This document shows, piece after piece, positions 23,901 through 35,600 of a stretch of DNA of 64,000 nucleotides. How positions within the stretch are numbered: the stretch's first letter is position 1; every line of letters starts with the position of its first letter. The DNA lies in NCBI GenBank assembly GCA_019671135.1, contig JAHRHY010000002.1:744001-808000 (forward strand), written 5' to 3'. The notes under the pieces were generated by a model. It searched no databases. It saw only the letters and a list, made by a program, of their open reading frames with translations, and was not told the origin of the DNA. Origin of the DNA: Linnemannia hyalina. Its lineage: Eukaryota > Mortierellomycota > Mortierellomycetes > Mortierellales > Mortierellaceae. Position numbers and translations under genes: made by a program.

Positions 23901-25509
23901 TCATTGGCCTTGCAAATAACATTTTGGAGCACCAGGGTACCGTTGTGAGCAAAGACGAGGACGAGAAGGACCAGAGCATGGATGAAGACGCCGATGAAGC
24001 CGATGTGGAGATCCTCAGCTTGGTGTTGACATTGCTGTCAGCCATCCTTACCGGTACGAAGAAAGATTTCCCACTGTCGATCCGCTGGATGTCACGGTTT
24101 GCACAGAAGACTCGTTTTACTGACCGCCTAGTTTGTTTTATTGTGCGTGCGTGTCAATTATAGAAAATGAGCATCTGTCGCAGCAAGACAGACATTTATT
24201 GGCGTTAACGCTGGTCCATCTGAAGAAGCTGGCGGACCATCCATTGATCGAGATCCGACGAATTGCTCACGACCTCCAGACTCTGATTCCGACGCGATTA
24301 AGCGACGATTCCACCATGGGTGCGGATACGCACAAGAAGTCAGAGATGGAGATCGAGATGGAAAAGTATGCCTCTGCACTGGCGGCACTTCAGGACAGCC
24401 TCCTCCCTGTCCGTGCGCACGGTCTTCATATCTTGCGCGAGATGATCCTTGCCAAATCGATTGTCCTCACAAGAGCCACTGGTGGGGATGGCGCCGAGCG
24501 AGAACTGGATCACGCCCTGGACATCTTTATCCAGCATGTTCAAGAGCCCGACTCGTTTATCTACCTCAATGCAGTCAAGGGTCTCGCTGCTCTGACGGAT
24601 GCTCATGGGGCAGAGATTCTCAAGAAGCTGATGAAGATCTACTCGAACGAGAATGGGCGCCAGACGTTGGAGACTCGACTTCGGGTTGGAGAGGCGTTGG
24701 TTCAGACTGTTCAGCGGTGTGGTGACGCACTTGGTGGGTATGTGGATGCTCTACTGCCTGGACTGTACAAGGTGATGAACACAGAGATGGATCCTAGGTT
24801 GGTGGAGGCACGCGTGGAGGAGAGACGCAAGATGGCGGAGAAGGAGAAGACCAAGAAGGCGTCAGAGGCTCTCCTTAGTCCGGAGGAGAAGCAACGCAAG
24901 TGGAAGGCAGAGCAGCAGAATCGGCGGCGCCAACAGCAACAGAAGGAAGGGGGCGGTGCTAAGGGCGAAGGAGATAACCAGGATGGAGGCGATAAGGGCC
25001 AAGGACACGAAGAGGGAGAGGAAGAAGAAGACGACGACTCGCTGGTGGATGAGGTGTCGATTTTACGATCAAGTGCATTGACCATATTGGCGACTGCGGC
25101 AGAGACCTGTCCGGTGGCGCTTTTACCAGAGATGCGGTATCTGGTTGACTGGGTCCTTTCTATCCTGGATCTCGACCGACAGTTTGAGGTGCGGAGAGCG
25201 GCGACATTGGTGTTGGTGTTGCTATTTAGGGCGTTGGGGGCTAACTCGTTGCATCGAATTGATGGGGACCAGTTGAAGAGGGCGTATCGGACGCTGCGCT
25301 ACATTGAGCAAGTCGATGAGGATCCGTTGTGCCGCGCCCAGGCTCGTGCGGGGATTGCGGATTTGGACGGTATTGTCAGGACGGAGATGAGCCCCCGGGA
25401 AGGAGGTTCGAGTCAGAGTGGGGGCTTGCTGGGAATGATTAGTGGAGTCAGTAGTGGGTCGATGGTGGGCAGTCGAAGTGTTGGGACCCCGGAGATTCGA
25501 TACAAGTGA
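20984..25509 (+). CDS. TANGO6/Rtp1 family HEAT-repeat protein (RNA polymerase II assembly and nuclear import)
   Basis: Rtp1 helps assembly and nuclear import of RNA polymerase II; human TANGO6 is the homologue. Exons 20984-21194, 21320-21583, 21717-23442, 23550-23729, 23824-24053 and 24164-25509 keep phase, giving about 1,318 aa. The C-terminal third carries the conserved helical repeats: 'DSFIYLNAVKGLAAL', 'TLETRLRVGEAL', 'LRSSALTILATAAETC' and 'QFEVRRAATLVLVLLFRALG' match the TANGO6 C-terminal domains (human 'DSYIYLAAINGLVAL', 'SLETRMKVGEVL', 'VEVRRAAVHVVTLLLRGLG'). A charged insert (KEKTKK...EEEEDDD, about residues 1080-1160) splits that domain, and an acidic loop precedes exon 6. No membrane segment is convincing. 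The N-terminal half is less conserved, and its start is the first ATG after the E-box. Confidence 0.85.
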
Positions 25510-26333
25510 GAGAGGGCGATGATGATGGGTTCAGAGTAGTGGTGTCTGTGTACGCTTATTTTCAGTGCCACCTTTTGAGCACAAGGAGTAGACGAAATGA
25601 ATCGAGTTCAAAGTCCACAATTTATGGCTATTTCTTTTTTTCCCTTATATTTTTCTTTGCCTTGTTGTGCTTGTTGTGCGAAGGCTCCACTATTCACAGT
25701 AGATAATGTGGACGGCAATTGCTGTATTTACTTTAAATACAGTGAAGTGGACCTTTCAAAAGTTGAACATAAGGAAGCGAGGATAGATATTGACATGGTC
25801 GAGGAAAGGCGTTTTTGCTTGCTCTTCCTCCGTTTGTTGTGTGTGTGTGTGTGTGTGTGTGGGCTCCCACTCAAAAGATGATGATGATGTTGTTTGCCCA
25901 GCATGCCCAGGTGCCAAGAGATGTCAAAGGGGAAGGAGACATTGTGTTTGGGCGCACAAGATGAAATGGAAGAATGAATAATGGGCAAAAAAAGGTTCAG
26001 AGGCAGACAGGAGGAAGGTGCGACCGCAGTACGGAATAGGCAACTTTCTTCTCTCGACCTCAAAGAAGAGTGTGGGCGGTGACACAGTGAGAAGGGTTGG
26101 CTGTACTCTTGTTGCTGTCATGGCGTTAGAGGCGATGTGCAAGGGCTTTTTTTGCTCCTTATTTGTCGTTGTTGTTGCCGTTGTTGTCTTCCAATTGCGG
26201 GCATGCCCTGTCCGTGCCTGAAAATACTTTTTGCGTATAAAACGGTCAGGGTTCCCCCTCCTTTTTCTTTCTTTCTTTCCTTTTCTTCTCCACACTTCGC
26301 CTTTCATCTTCAAACAACTTTCTCTATTATCCC
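25510..26333. other. Intergenic region with a (TG)n microsatellite and a TATA box
   Basis: No gene is seen. A (TG)11 tract lies at 25838-25861. A GTATAAAAC box at 26235-26243 lies 91 bp upstream of the next ATG, at a normal spacing for a core promoter plus short 5' UTR. Confidence 0.45.
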
Positions 26334-26966
26334 ATGCACACCACAACTACTTCTACGTCTGTCCTTGCCGCTTCTGTCCCTGTCCCTGTTACCGCCTCTT
26401 CGTCGTCCAAGAAGAAGACCCCCCTTATCGTCGTCAAGCGTATCTCCCTCGTCGCCGAACCCAAACACAAGTCCACCGCCTCTTCGTCTTTGTCTTCTTC
26501 GTTGCCTCCAAACAGCAGCAACAACAGCAGCGTCTACAACTTCAGCCCTCACGGCAGTCGAGCTGCCAGTGCAACGACCTTGAGCCACTTTGCGTCAGAA
26601 CACTCAGCCCATCACCGTAGCCACAGCCACGACCATCATCGCCACCATGTTCACCGCAAGAACCGATGCTACATTACTAGCGATGTACCTCGTATTCGCG
26701 ACCATGCCCATCACCACACCCGATCTGCCGACATGAGTGTTCTTTCTCTTGAGCGTACGACAACGGCTTCTTCTGCAACCTCCTCGACGTCTTTTACCTC
26801 TTCCTCTTCCTCTTCCTCTTCTTCTTCATCTTCGTCTGCTGCCTCTGCTTCATCGACCTCGTCGGCTGAGGAGAAGGAGGGCGAGAAGGAGGGGGCTAGT
26901 GAGAAGAAAAAGTCTGTGGTTCGGTCTTTGGGCAAGAAACTTCGCCATATCATGAACAAGGCTTAA
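26334..26966 (+). CDS. Ser/His-rich low-complexity orphan protein, 210 aa
   Basis: A single-exon frame with an ATG 91 bp after a TATA box. Three zones are visible: a Thr/Ser-rich N-terminus with 'KKKTPLIVVKRISLV'; a His-rich centre (about residues 90-130) with repeated HH and 'HSHDHHRHHVHRKNR'; and a poly-Ser run (about 160-175) followed by an acidic/basic tail ending 'VVRSLGKKLRHIMNKA', which could form a basic amphipathic helix. There is no signal peptide. The His cluster could bind metal, but nothing proves it. Codon use favours C-ending codons, as in the neighbouring genes, supporting a real gene. Family not recognised. Confidence 0.5.
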   Translation: MHTTTTSTSVLAASVPVPVTASSSSKKKTPLIVVKRISLVAEPKHKSTASSSLSSSLPPNSSNNSSVYNFSPHGSRAASATTLSHFASEHSAHHRSHSHDHHRHHVHRKNRCYITSDVPRIRDHAHHHTRSADMSVLSLERTTTASSATSSTSFTSSSSSSSSSSSSSAASASSTSSAEEKEGEKEGASEKKKSVVRSLGKKLRHIMNKA

Positions 26967-28099
26967 AGGGCGTTCAATGGATGGGTAATCAACAACAGCC
27001 AGCTAACGGGGCAACGGCCTCTAGCTCACAGCCATTAATCAGCAACCAGTCATCCAGCTAGCCAACTGATAAAGCAAGCCAGCGATGGCAACAGCCAGAG
27101 CCAGATGATGTCTCGCTCTTTCCTCCCCGCTCTCCACTCCCCGCTCTCCACTCTCTACTCTCCACTCTCCACTCTCTACTCTCCACTCTCCACTCTCCAC
27201 TCTCCACTCTCCACTCTCCACTCTCCACTCTTCATCTGCGAGCCTCGAGCCCAGGTCTCCCTCCCCTCCTTTACTTGTAAATAGTCGAAGGGTGTCCAGT
27301 CTGGACACCATCACCCCCTTTTTCTTCCTTCCACTTTACCCCTTGTGTATTTTTAGACACACATTCGAGCGTTGTTGAGGTTTCACTCCTCCACGTTTCC
27401 CCCCCCTTCGCACATCCCCACCTACAGCATTCCATACCCATTCAATCCAGCATAGCATTCATCTTTCATTTGTATCCAGCATAGCCGTAGTCATCATAAT
27501 CTAGCATTCAATACATCATACAAAAAAAAACATGTATCCTAATTGATCGTTAATGGAAGGCAGAGGAGTGTTGGCCTCATCGCACAACTATTCATTCTAC
27601 ATGTTTCGAAGGCATACGTATTCCTTGGCATCCAGGGCCCCGCCAAGCGAGTCAGTAAGTTGAAGAGATCGAGGTTGTTTGTAACCCTATCTGCGATGGC
27701 AGTCTGTTCCTGTGCTCTCAGACTCTATGGGAATATTGAGAGAGGAGGAGAGTTGCCTGCAATGTTGGCAGTTGGCAGTTGGCAGGCACCCGAGGCACAG
27801 AACGTTCTTCATGTGACAACAGGGCCGTTCACTCGTTCGGCTCACTTTTTTTTGTTCTCCAAAATTCCACTTTGTCATCGTGTCACGCAGCAGGGTGGGA
27901 CACAGAGATGTACTCCAATTGCTTTTGCCTCGCATACAGAAAAAAAAAGATCCACCTCTACTTTAAGCTTCTCCTTCCACCTTTTCTCTTTTCCTTTCTC
28001 CTCCTCCTTCTTTCTTTTCTCCACTCCCTAAAACTCGATAACCCTTCGCTCACCAGTCCTCAGGAACGCACTCATTCACATCACAAAAAAAAAAACAAG
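26967..28099. other. Intergenic region with minisatellite
   Basis: Holds the CTCCACT tandem array at 27130-27231 and the upstream region of the THEM6-like gene, which is pyrimidine-rich (27960-28030). No gene is supported. Confidence 0.5.
27130..27231 (+). repeat. 7-bp tandem repeat (CTCCACT)n
   Basis: About 14 head-to-tail units of CTCCACT, a few with CTCTACT, over 102 bp between the orphan gene and the THEM6-like gene. Confidence 0.85.
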
Positions 28100-29274
28100 A
28101 TGCCACCATCAACCATGAACAAGATCCTCCTGGCCATGCCCGCACCCATGCTCCAGCACTCTGCCAACCTGATCTCATTCTACTTCCAACACGTCCGCCC
28201 CCATCAAGCTATGGTCCGCAAACACCTCCGTCGCCTAATCCTCCTCGTTTTCCTCCTCAACTTCAAGTCGATCCCCGGAGTGTTCCATGCAAAGATGGGG
28301 CTTCGTATTGCGGCAGTTCAGTTGTATTCGATCCGGCATAGAAAGGGGTTTAGGATTAAGCCTACGGATACCAGTATTGTCCGTGAGCGGGTTTGGGTTG
28401 ATGACCTTGACCTCAACTTTCACTTTTCCAACAGGTAAGCACTTTGTTTTCATTTTATGTGATGAGGAGAGAGGGAATTGGTTGTGAGTATTGCAGAGGG
28501 AGGGGGAAAAGATGATTGACGGACGAAGAAAGGAAGTTGCACATAGTGGATGGTACAGGAGAGGAGGAAATGCGGTAAAGTTGAACAATGGAAGGAAGGC
28601 GAACAACTGGAGTGGGAGTGTTCATAGCGTCATGTTTCTCCTTCCGTAGTTCAGACTTCTTATCTCTTCCCCTCGTTCATCCATCGTGTTCATTGTTACT
28701 TTACGCTGACAACCACTAAAATTCCGTTACCTTAATTCTCCACTGATAATTTAGCTCTTACGGAAAGAACTGTGACTATGCGCGCGTCAAGTATGTGACC
28801 TCGCTATTGGGACCCAGCGTGCTGCCGTTGCACCCGATGCGCAAGATTGCATTTGCCCTGGGCGGGAACCAGATGTGGTTCAAGAAGGAGATCACGCTGT
28901 TCCAGTCGTACGAGATCCGCACGCGTCTGTTGACCTGGAATCAAAAGTGGTTTGTCATCGAGCACAGGATGTACACTCCCGCATCCTCCCGTGGAGGCAA
29001 CCAGACCCTGTGCGCGATCGGCATTTCCAAGTTTGTCTTGAAGTATGCAGGAGGCTCATGGAAAAACAAGACGATCCCCTTCCTCGACGCCCTCGAGATG
29101 GTTGGACACGATGTCTCGGAGCTGCGTGCCCTCGAGGGCAAGTCTGAGAACGGCAACGTGGTCCTCTGGCCCAAGGAGGATCTCGAGTTCAAGTCGTTCG
29201 AGGGCTGGACGGACCGTGCTGCTGCTGTTGGTAACGCCTTGGAGCTGTGCGAGACTATGCTCCTCCAGGAATGA
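28100..29274 (+). CDS. THEM6-like protein (4HBT-type hotdog fold thioesterase family)
   Basis: Exons 28100-28434 and 28755-29274 give 284 aa. A hydrophobic N-terminal segment ('LRRLILLVFLLNF', about residues 43-55) probably anchors it in a membrane. The core 'DLDLNFHFSNSSYGKNCDYAR', built across the splice joint, matches THEM6 '[21 protein letters not shown]'. 'LFQSYEIRTRLLTWNQKWFVIEHR' matches '[24 protein letters not shown]'. The usual catalytic Asp position of hotdog thioesterases is occupied differently (N/S-rich 'HFSNSS'), so activity is uncertain, as it is for the animal proteins. The intron is 320 bp, long for this window. A membrane-lipid role is inference. Confidence 0.85.
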
Positions 29275-29664
29275 TTGTCACCTTTGTTTTTTTTCCCAGG
29301 GCAAAACGCCTTTTAATAATAAAAGTATGCATAAATCACATGACAATTGGGCCCGAGATTTTCTTGTTTTTTTGAGAGAGGTGTTTCTTCTTTGTTTGTT
29401 CACGACTTACGTTCATCCCTCCCCCACACCCTCTCTCTTACACACACACAGCACATCAGCGACTTTGCATCAACAACAAGACAGGAGGCAGTTCCATCAA
29501 ACGCAACCATAGCGAGCCCCCCTCTCTCTCTCTCTCTCTCTTACTTTTATCGACAACGTAACCAACTGCATCAGCCTTTTGCCTTTGGACCTTCTTTCCT
29601 CTCGCCCAGTCTTTCTCACACACAAATACAGCCAATAGGCGTTGTTCCCTTCTCCCCTTTATCC

Positions 29665-32600
29665 ATGTCAGACCAAACAGACAAACATCAGCGACGACCA
29701 CACAGGAGGTTACTTGTAGACGAAGACGACGACGACGACGAAGTCGAGCAACTCCACGAACAGAACCACCACCACCACCAACATAACAATAATCGTTATG
29801 AAAACAACTATTTCCTCAAAGAAAAGGATCCTCGGAAGGTAGAGTTTGTTATCCTTGGCTCGTTTGCAAAATGGTGCCACCGATTTTTCAGAGCTAATCG
29901 CGACGAACAGCAACAACATACATGATTTGACCTAACAAAGGTTGCTCCCCCTGCTCACTCTTTTTTTTTTTTTTTTTTTTTTTTCATTCTCGACTTTAGG
30001 TTGCCCAAGGCTCGATCGTCCGTAAGGAAGACGGTCCTCAGGCTTCCAGGAAAAGAAAAGAGTCCCTTGGTAAGGGTCACTATGATCGTGAGAAAGAAAT
30101 ATGACAAAAAGAGTAGTGCAAGTCCCCAAACACGCTACGCAAGATCATTTACTCAGCAAGTTCTCATTTTATCTGCGACAAATAGACGAAAACTTGGACG
30201 AGGATGATCTGGCACTTGTGGAAGAAAATACAGGAATGAAGATCCAGCGACCCGAGGTACTGCATCCACACGTATTCTTCGACTCTGGATTGTCAGCACC
30301 CCACTTACAGAAGGGCTGATGGTGATACTGTAAATCCATTCAACAAAACATCAACAAAGTGCTCACATCGTTTGATGCTTTGGCGCCGATTAGAGGTTCA
30401 AACGGCTGAGGAAGCGTCGTCAGGACTATGGCAGCGGTGACGACAGCAACGACGAAAACGGAATCAAACAGGAGCTATCCCGGTCAAATGACGACCCACT
30501 TGCCCAAATATTCGATGCTCCAGTGACCGATGGCGAAGAAAATGGCCATGGTCGAGGAAGAGATACTGATGACGATATGGATTTCATTGACGACGATGAA
30601 AGCGATGACGATGATGATCAGGATATCATCGAGCACGAAAGGAAACGCAAACAACAAGCAGATGCCATGAAGACCGCGCCTCAGGGAGCCTCCGCACGCC
30701 ACTACAACGAGGAGTAAGTTGAGATATCGTAAACGAGCTTGCATTGATTTGCTCACGCATTTACATGCTTTTAATAAGATGGCTGATTGGTGCTTGCATT
30801 CACTCGTCAATATAGGATGAACGAATGGCACGGAGTTTTTGGGAACGGAGAGGACTATGCATATGCGCTCAGTAAGGAAAATGGAGAGGTACCCTTCAAT
30901 GGTTCACCTCCAGAGGCTCATCTCAAGGACGTGTTTGAACCGGGCGTGTTGGCGGAGAAAATGCTGACACATTCGGACGATATCCTTCGCCTCAAGGACG
31001 TCCCCGAACGGATGCAGATGCGACCCGGAATCGAGACAGACAGGAAGCTCACGGATCTTGAGATTGAGCTGGAGGCCTACTGGGTCATGACAGCGTTGGA
31101 CGACAACCTCAGACGAGTCGACCGACCATCTTTCGACTCTATGCATGTCCAATCGGTCCTCAAGTTCATGTCGCAGGAGTTACTCGAGGTGCCCTTTATC
31201 GATTTACATCGCCAAGACTATTTTACAAGTGTCCATGGGCACAGGTTGACAAGGCTGTTGTCACGGGAAGACCTCTGGTTCATCTACGACGAGGACTTCA
31301 AGTTTCGATCTTTCCTGGAGCGTAAGGAGGCTATCAGCGCACTCGTCGACCGGATGCATATCAACGACGAATACCTGAACTATTCCTTGTTGAGAGCCGA
31401 GAGACTGGACGAGCTGACGGACATCTCGGACTACATCAATCTCAGATATTCCAAGAAGGTCGACGAAGCTAATACGAACCTGCTCCGACGTCCAGGGTCT
31501 GCAGGAGCGTTCGATCCTCAGGAACGGGAGCACCTTTCCACCTTTATCTCAACTCTCGGAATGACGACACGAGAATTCGGCACCAACCTGAGCGAAGGCA
31601 ACAAAAAGTTCTTTCCAAAGGACGACAAATCGTTCCCAGAGGAGGCAGCTGAGGCATTTATTAGGGCTGCAATTTCATCGCCGCAGAAAGTGATCTCGAT
31701 GACGGTGGGGATGATGACGCAGGAGATGGCGGTCGATCCACTGGTCAGGAGAGTAATACGGACCAAATATGAGACTGCAGGTTGTGTCTCTGTGACCCCA
31801 ACCGAGAAGGGTGTCTCGACGATCGACGAGCTCCATCCGTACTACCCCTTCAAGCGACTGACGCAGAAGAACGTCCGCGAGTTCCGTGACGGCCAGTTCC
31901 TCCAAATCCTACAAGCCCAGTCAGAGGGGCTACTCAAAGTCGAGATCAAAATCCCGGACGAGGACAGATACATTCAGGGCATCTCGGACTACTACCTCAG
32001 TAACGGCCGCGGAGACAAGACACAGCAATGGAATGCTCTCCGGACAAAGATTCTCTCCTCCGCGCTGAAGAAGCACATCTTTGTCATCGTTGAACGTGGG
32101 ATGATCGAGAGGCTGCGAGTTCAGGCCGAGGAATGGGTCGGTTCGAAATGCCAAGCCGCTCTGGAGGAGGTAATAATGAAACGCTAACATGAACCTGTTT
32201 ACCATTTTGTTAAAGAATTTTTGCAACGACTCACAAGATATTAACAACGTAATATTCAAATCTTACCGTAGAGGATGAATATCGCGCCTTTCATCGTGCC
32301 CGGGACGACCGAGGGCGAAAAGGTGCTTCCACGAGTTGTTGCGATCTCACACGGACCTGGATCAGTCAAGGACGCCATCCAAGCGGTGTACGTGGATGAA
32401 AAAGGAGGGTTCATCGAGCACAAGAAACTCGACAATCTCCGTGATCGGACGCTACAGGAGGAACTCCTCGACCTTTTGGAACGTCGGCATCCTGATGTGG
32501 TTGTAGTAGGCGGATTCTCGGTAGCGACGCGTCGGCTGTTGGAGCAGACGGAGAGCGTTGTCAGGGAGCATCGGGATTCGAACGGCGACCAAGTCTCTGT

Positions 32601-35600
32601 GATTATGACCAATGACGAGGTTGCCAAGCTGTATCAGTCATCCAAGAGAGGCGTCGAGGACCATCCCAAGGCATACGAGATCACCCGGTACTGTATCAGT
32701 CTGGCACGCACCATCCAAAGCCCCATCAATGAGTATGCAGCCACAGGAGTCGACCTGGTTGGCATTCGTCTTCACCCGCTCCAGGAGTTTGTAAGCGCAG
32801 ACCGACTTCGGGAACTTTTGGATCGAGCCCTGGTCAACGTGGTCAACGACGTCGGGTTGGATATTAACGAAGTCGTTTCGTCACCCTACAAGGCGGTGAT
32901 GCTTCCGTACATTTGCGGCCTCGGTACTCGGAAGGCCCAGCATCTGATCAGGACCATCGAACGAGACCCTGTCACCAGAGGAGTTGACAAGCGAAGTGAC
33001 TTGATCAACCGAAAGATGCTGACCTGGAACATCTTCATGAACTGTTGCAGTTTTCTCCGGGTCCATACGGAGCGTGGAGGCGATATCTTGGACCACACAA
33101 GGATTCACTTTGAGGACTACAACCTGGCGAGGAAGATGGCTGCGGATGCACTGGAAATTGACGAGGAGGGCCTGCAGGCGTATGATGAAGAGTCACAGCA
33201 TGTGGAGGAGTTGATGAGCGACAATAACGCCGAAAGGTTGAATGAGCTCTTGCTGGACGATTATGCGCACCAACTCCAAAAGATGCAGCAAAAGCCCAAG
33301 CGGATGACTCTGGAGCATATCAAAGCCGAGCTCCAGCATCCGTTCCGCGACCATCGGACACGATTTGTACCAGCAACTTCGGACCAGATCTTTACCATGT
33401 TGACAGGCGAGACGGACCAAACCCTGAGGGAGGGCTTCATTGTGCCTGCGCTGGTGACCAAGGTACGGGAGAAGAATGCCATGTGCCGGCTCGACTGCGG
33501 GATTGACGGGATATTGTCGATTCAGAACATCTCCGACTCCAGAATTGAATCTGTCAAGGACCATGTCTCCGAGGGCCAAACCCTGCAGGTCAAGATTCTT
33601 CAGCTGGCGAAGGACCGGTTCTTTGCAGACTTGACTTGCAAGGAGGGCGAGTTGAGACAAGGCGATGCTCACTTGCGAGCGTTACCCCTCGACAGGACGT
33701 TTGACCAGTTTGAGGAGGATCGGTTCAAGGACCCGGCCGACCCCAACGACAATAAGGGTAAATTTGTTCATCGAAAAATCCACCACCCGCTATTCAAGAA
33801 CATCACCTCCGAGGCGGCAATCAAGTACCTTTCGACCAGGAACCGAGGCGAACTGGTCATCCGACCTTCAAACAGGGGTGCTGACCATCTCGTTATCACC
33901 GTCAAGATTGCCGACGATATCTACAAACACTACGGTATGAGTCTCTTTGATGTGTATATAGGCGTGTGGAGTATACGGCGGTGAAGTTACAATTGCGGAT
34001 GAGGATGCTGACGAGAGCCTACATTTATGTTTTGATCGATAGATGTCCTTGAGATCAACAAGAAGGACAATGTCAGTTTGGGCAAGGCGCTACAGATCGA
34101 CGACTCGACATATAACGATCTGGATGAACTGTTGGTGTCTCATATCGAAGCCATCTTGGGCCGTTTTCATGATCTCATGAACAGTCCAAAGTATCGCGAG
34201 AATGAGTACGAACTGAGTAAGTGCAGCTTTTCTTTTTAACCGCGTGCGATTGTGTTGGTGGGACACCTCAGGCTAGTTACCAGCATGTGTTAATAACTTA
34301 CTAACTGTACAATTGTTTTCAGGAGCGTGGTTGGAGGCGCAAACAAGAGCCCGACCGGATGTTGCAGTCTACGGATTTACTCTCAGCCGAAAGTATCCCG
34401 GTTACTTTTCGCTCATCTTCAAGCTGGGACACCACGCCAAGATCGACGAATGGAACATCAAGGTCCTCCCGAATATCTATCAGCTCAAGGGCCCATCCAA
34501 GCGCGACTGCGCCAACCCGACCGCCATCTCGGACAACTTCAAAGACATGGCCTCGAAACTCAGTCACCGCAACAGGGCGTCAAAAAAGCCGGGAAACGCC
34601 CCTGGTCCTGGTTATGGCCCTGGATCGGCTACTGGTTTGGATGGCTCCGTTCATCGGAGTAGATCCCAAAGTCGCCGCCGGAACAGCGTCAGCTCTAATG
34701 CCACGTCCTTCTCGACGTATGGGAAACCAAGGCCGCCAAGCGATCGTGGATATTCTCCGAGGTCCAACACTAATGCTCACTCAGCCTCCGCCGCGTATGA
34801 CAGATCCAGGTCTAGGCCGGGGTACCAGAACGGTGACAACAACGCCAGCAGCAGCTTTCAAGACACTGGCTTTGATGACTTTAGCCTCCAAGACAGCAGC
34901 TTCCCCAGCTTCCAATCTGCCGCCAGAACCAATACCAATACCAGTTGGAATGACAGGGGTAGATCTAGGCCCAGGCATGGCTATGGCGATAGCAATGCCG
35001 ATACCATCAACACCTACAACAGCAGCTGGAACGATCGATCCAAGTCTAAGCCCAGGCCTGGATATGGAGACAGGAACTCTAACAACAACGGCGGTCACAT
35101 TGGTACTAGTACCAACATCCCCGTTAGAAGCAGATCCAAGTCCAAGTCCAGGTCCAGTCATCAGAACGGGGACAACGGTGCCGATGGCGGCAGTAACGCA
35201 GCTTGGAACAACAGAGGTCGCTCCAGTTATCGAGACGGTGGAGGGGACGTTGACAACGATCGCACCGCTTCGTGGAGCAACAGAGGACGGTCTAGCCATC
35301 GGAGCGCTGACGGAAATGCCGCCGATAACAGAGGAAGGTCAAGCTATCGTGGCCGAGACAACAACGCCGTCAGCAACGGCGATGGTTCTTGGGCCAATCG
35401 GGGACGGTCCAGTTATCGGAGCGGTGACTCTACTGCTGCTGACAACAGAGGGAAGTCAAGTTATCGTGGACGAGACAACAACACCGACGGCAATGGTGGT
35501 GGTTCTTGGGGCAGCCGGGGACGGTCAAGTCATCGTGGCCGAGACAACAACGCTGATAGCGTCGATGCCTCCTGGAACAACAGAGGAAGGTCGAGCTATC

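Noticed and set aside
27543..28031. 162-codon frame upstream of the THEM6-like gene
   Set aside because: Starts at a non-ATG codon and runs into the pyrimidine-rich 5' flank; no family likeness.
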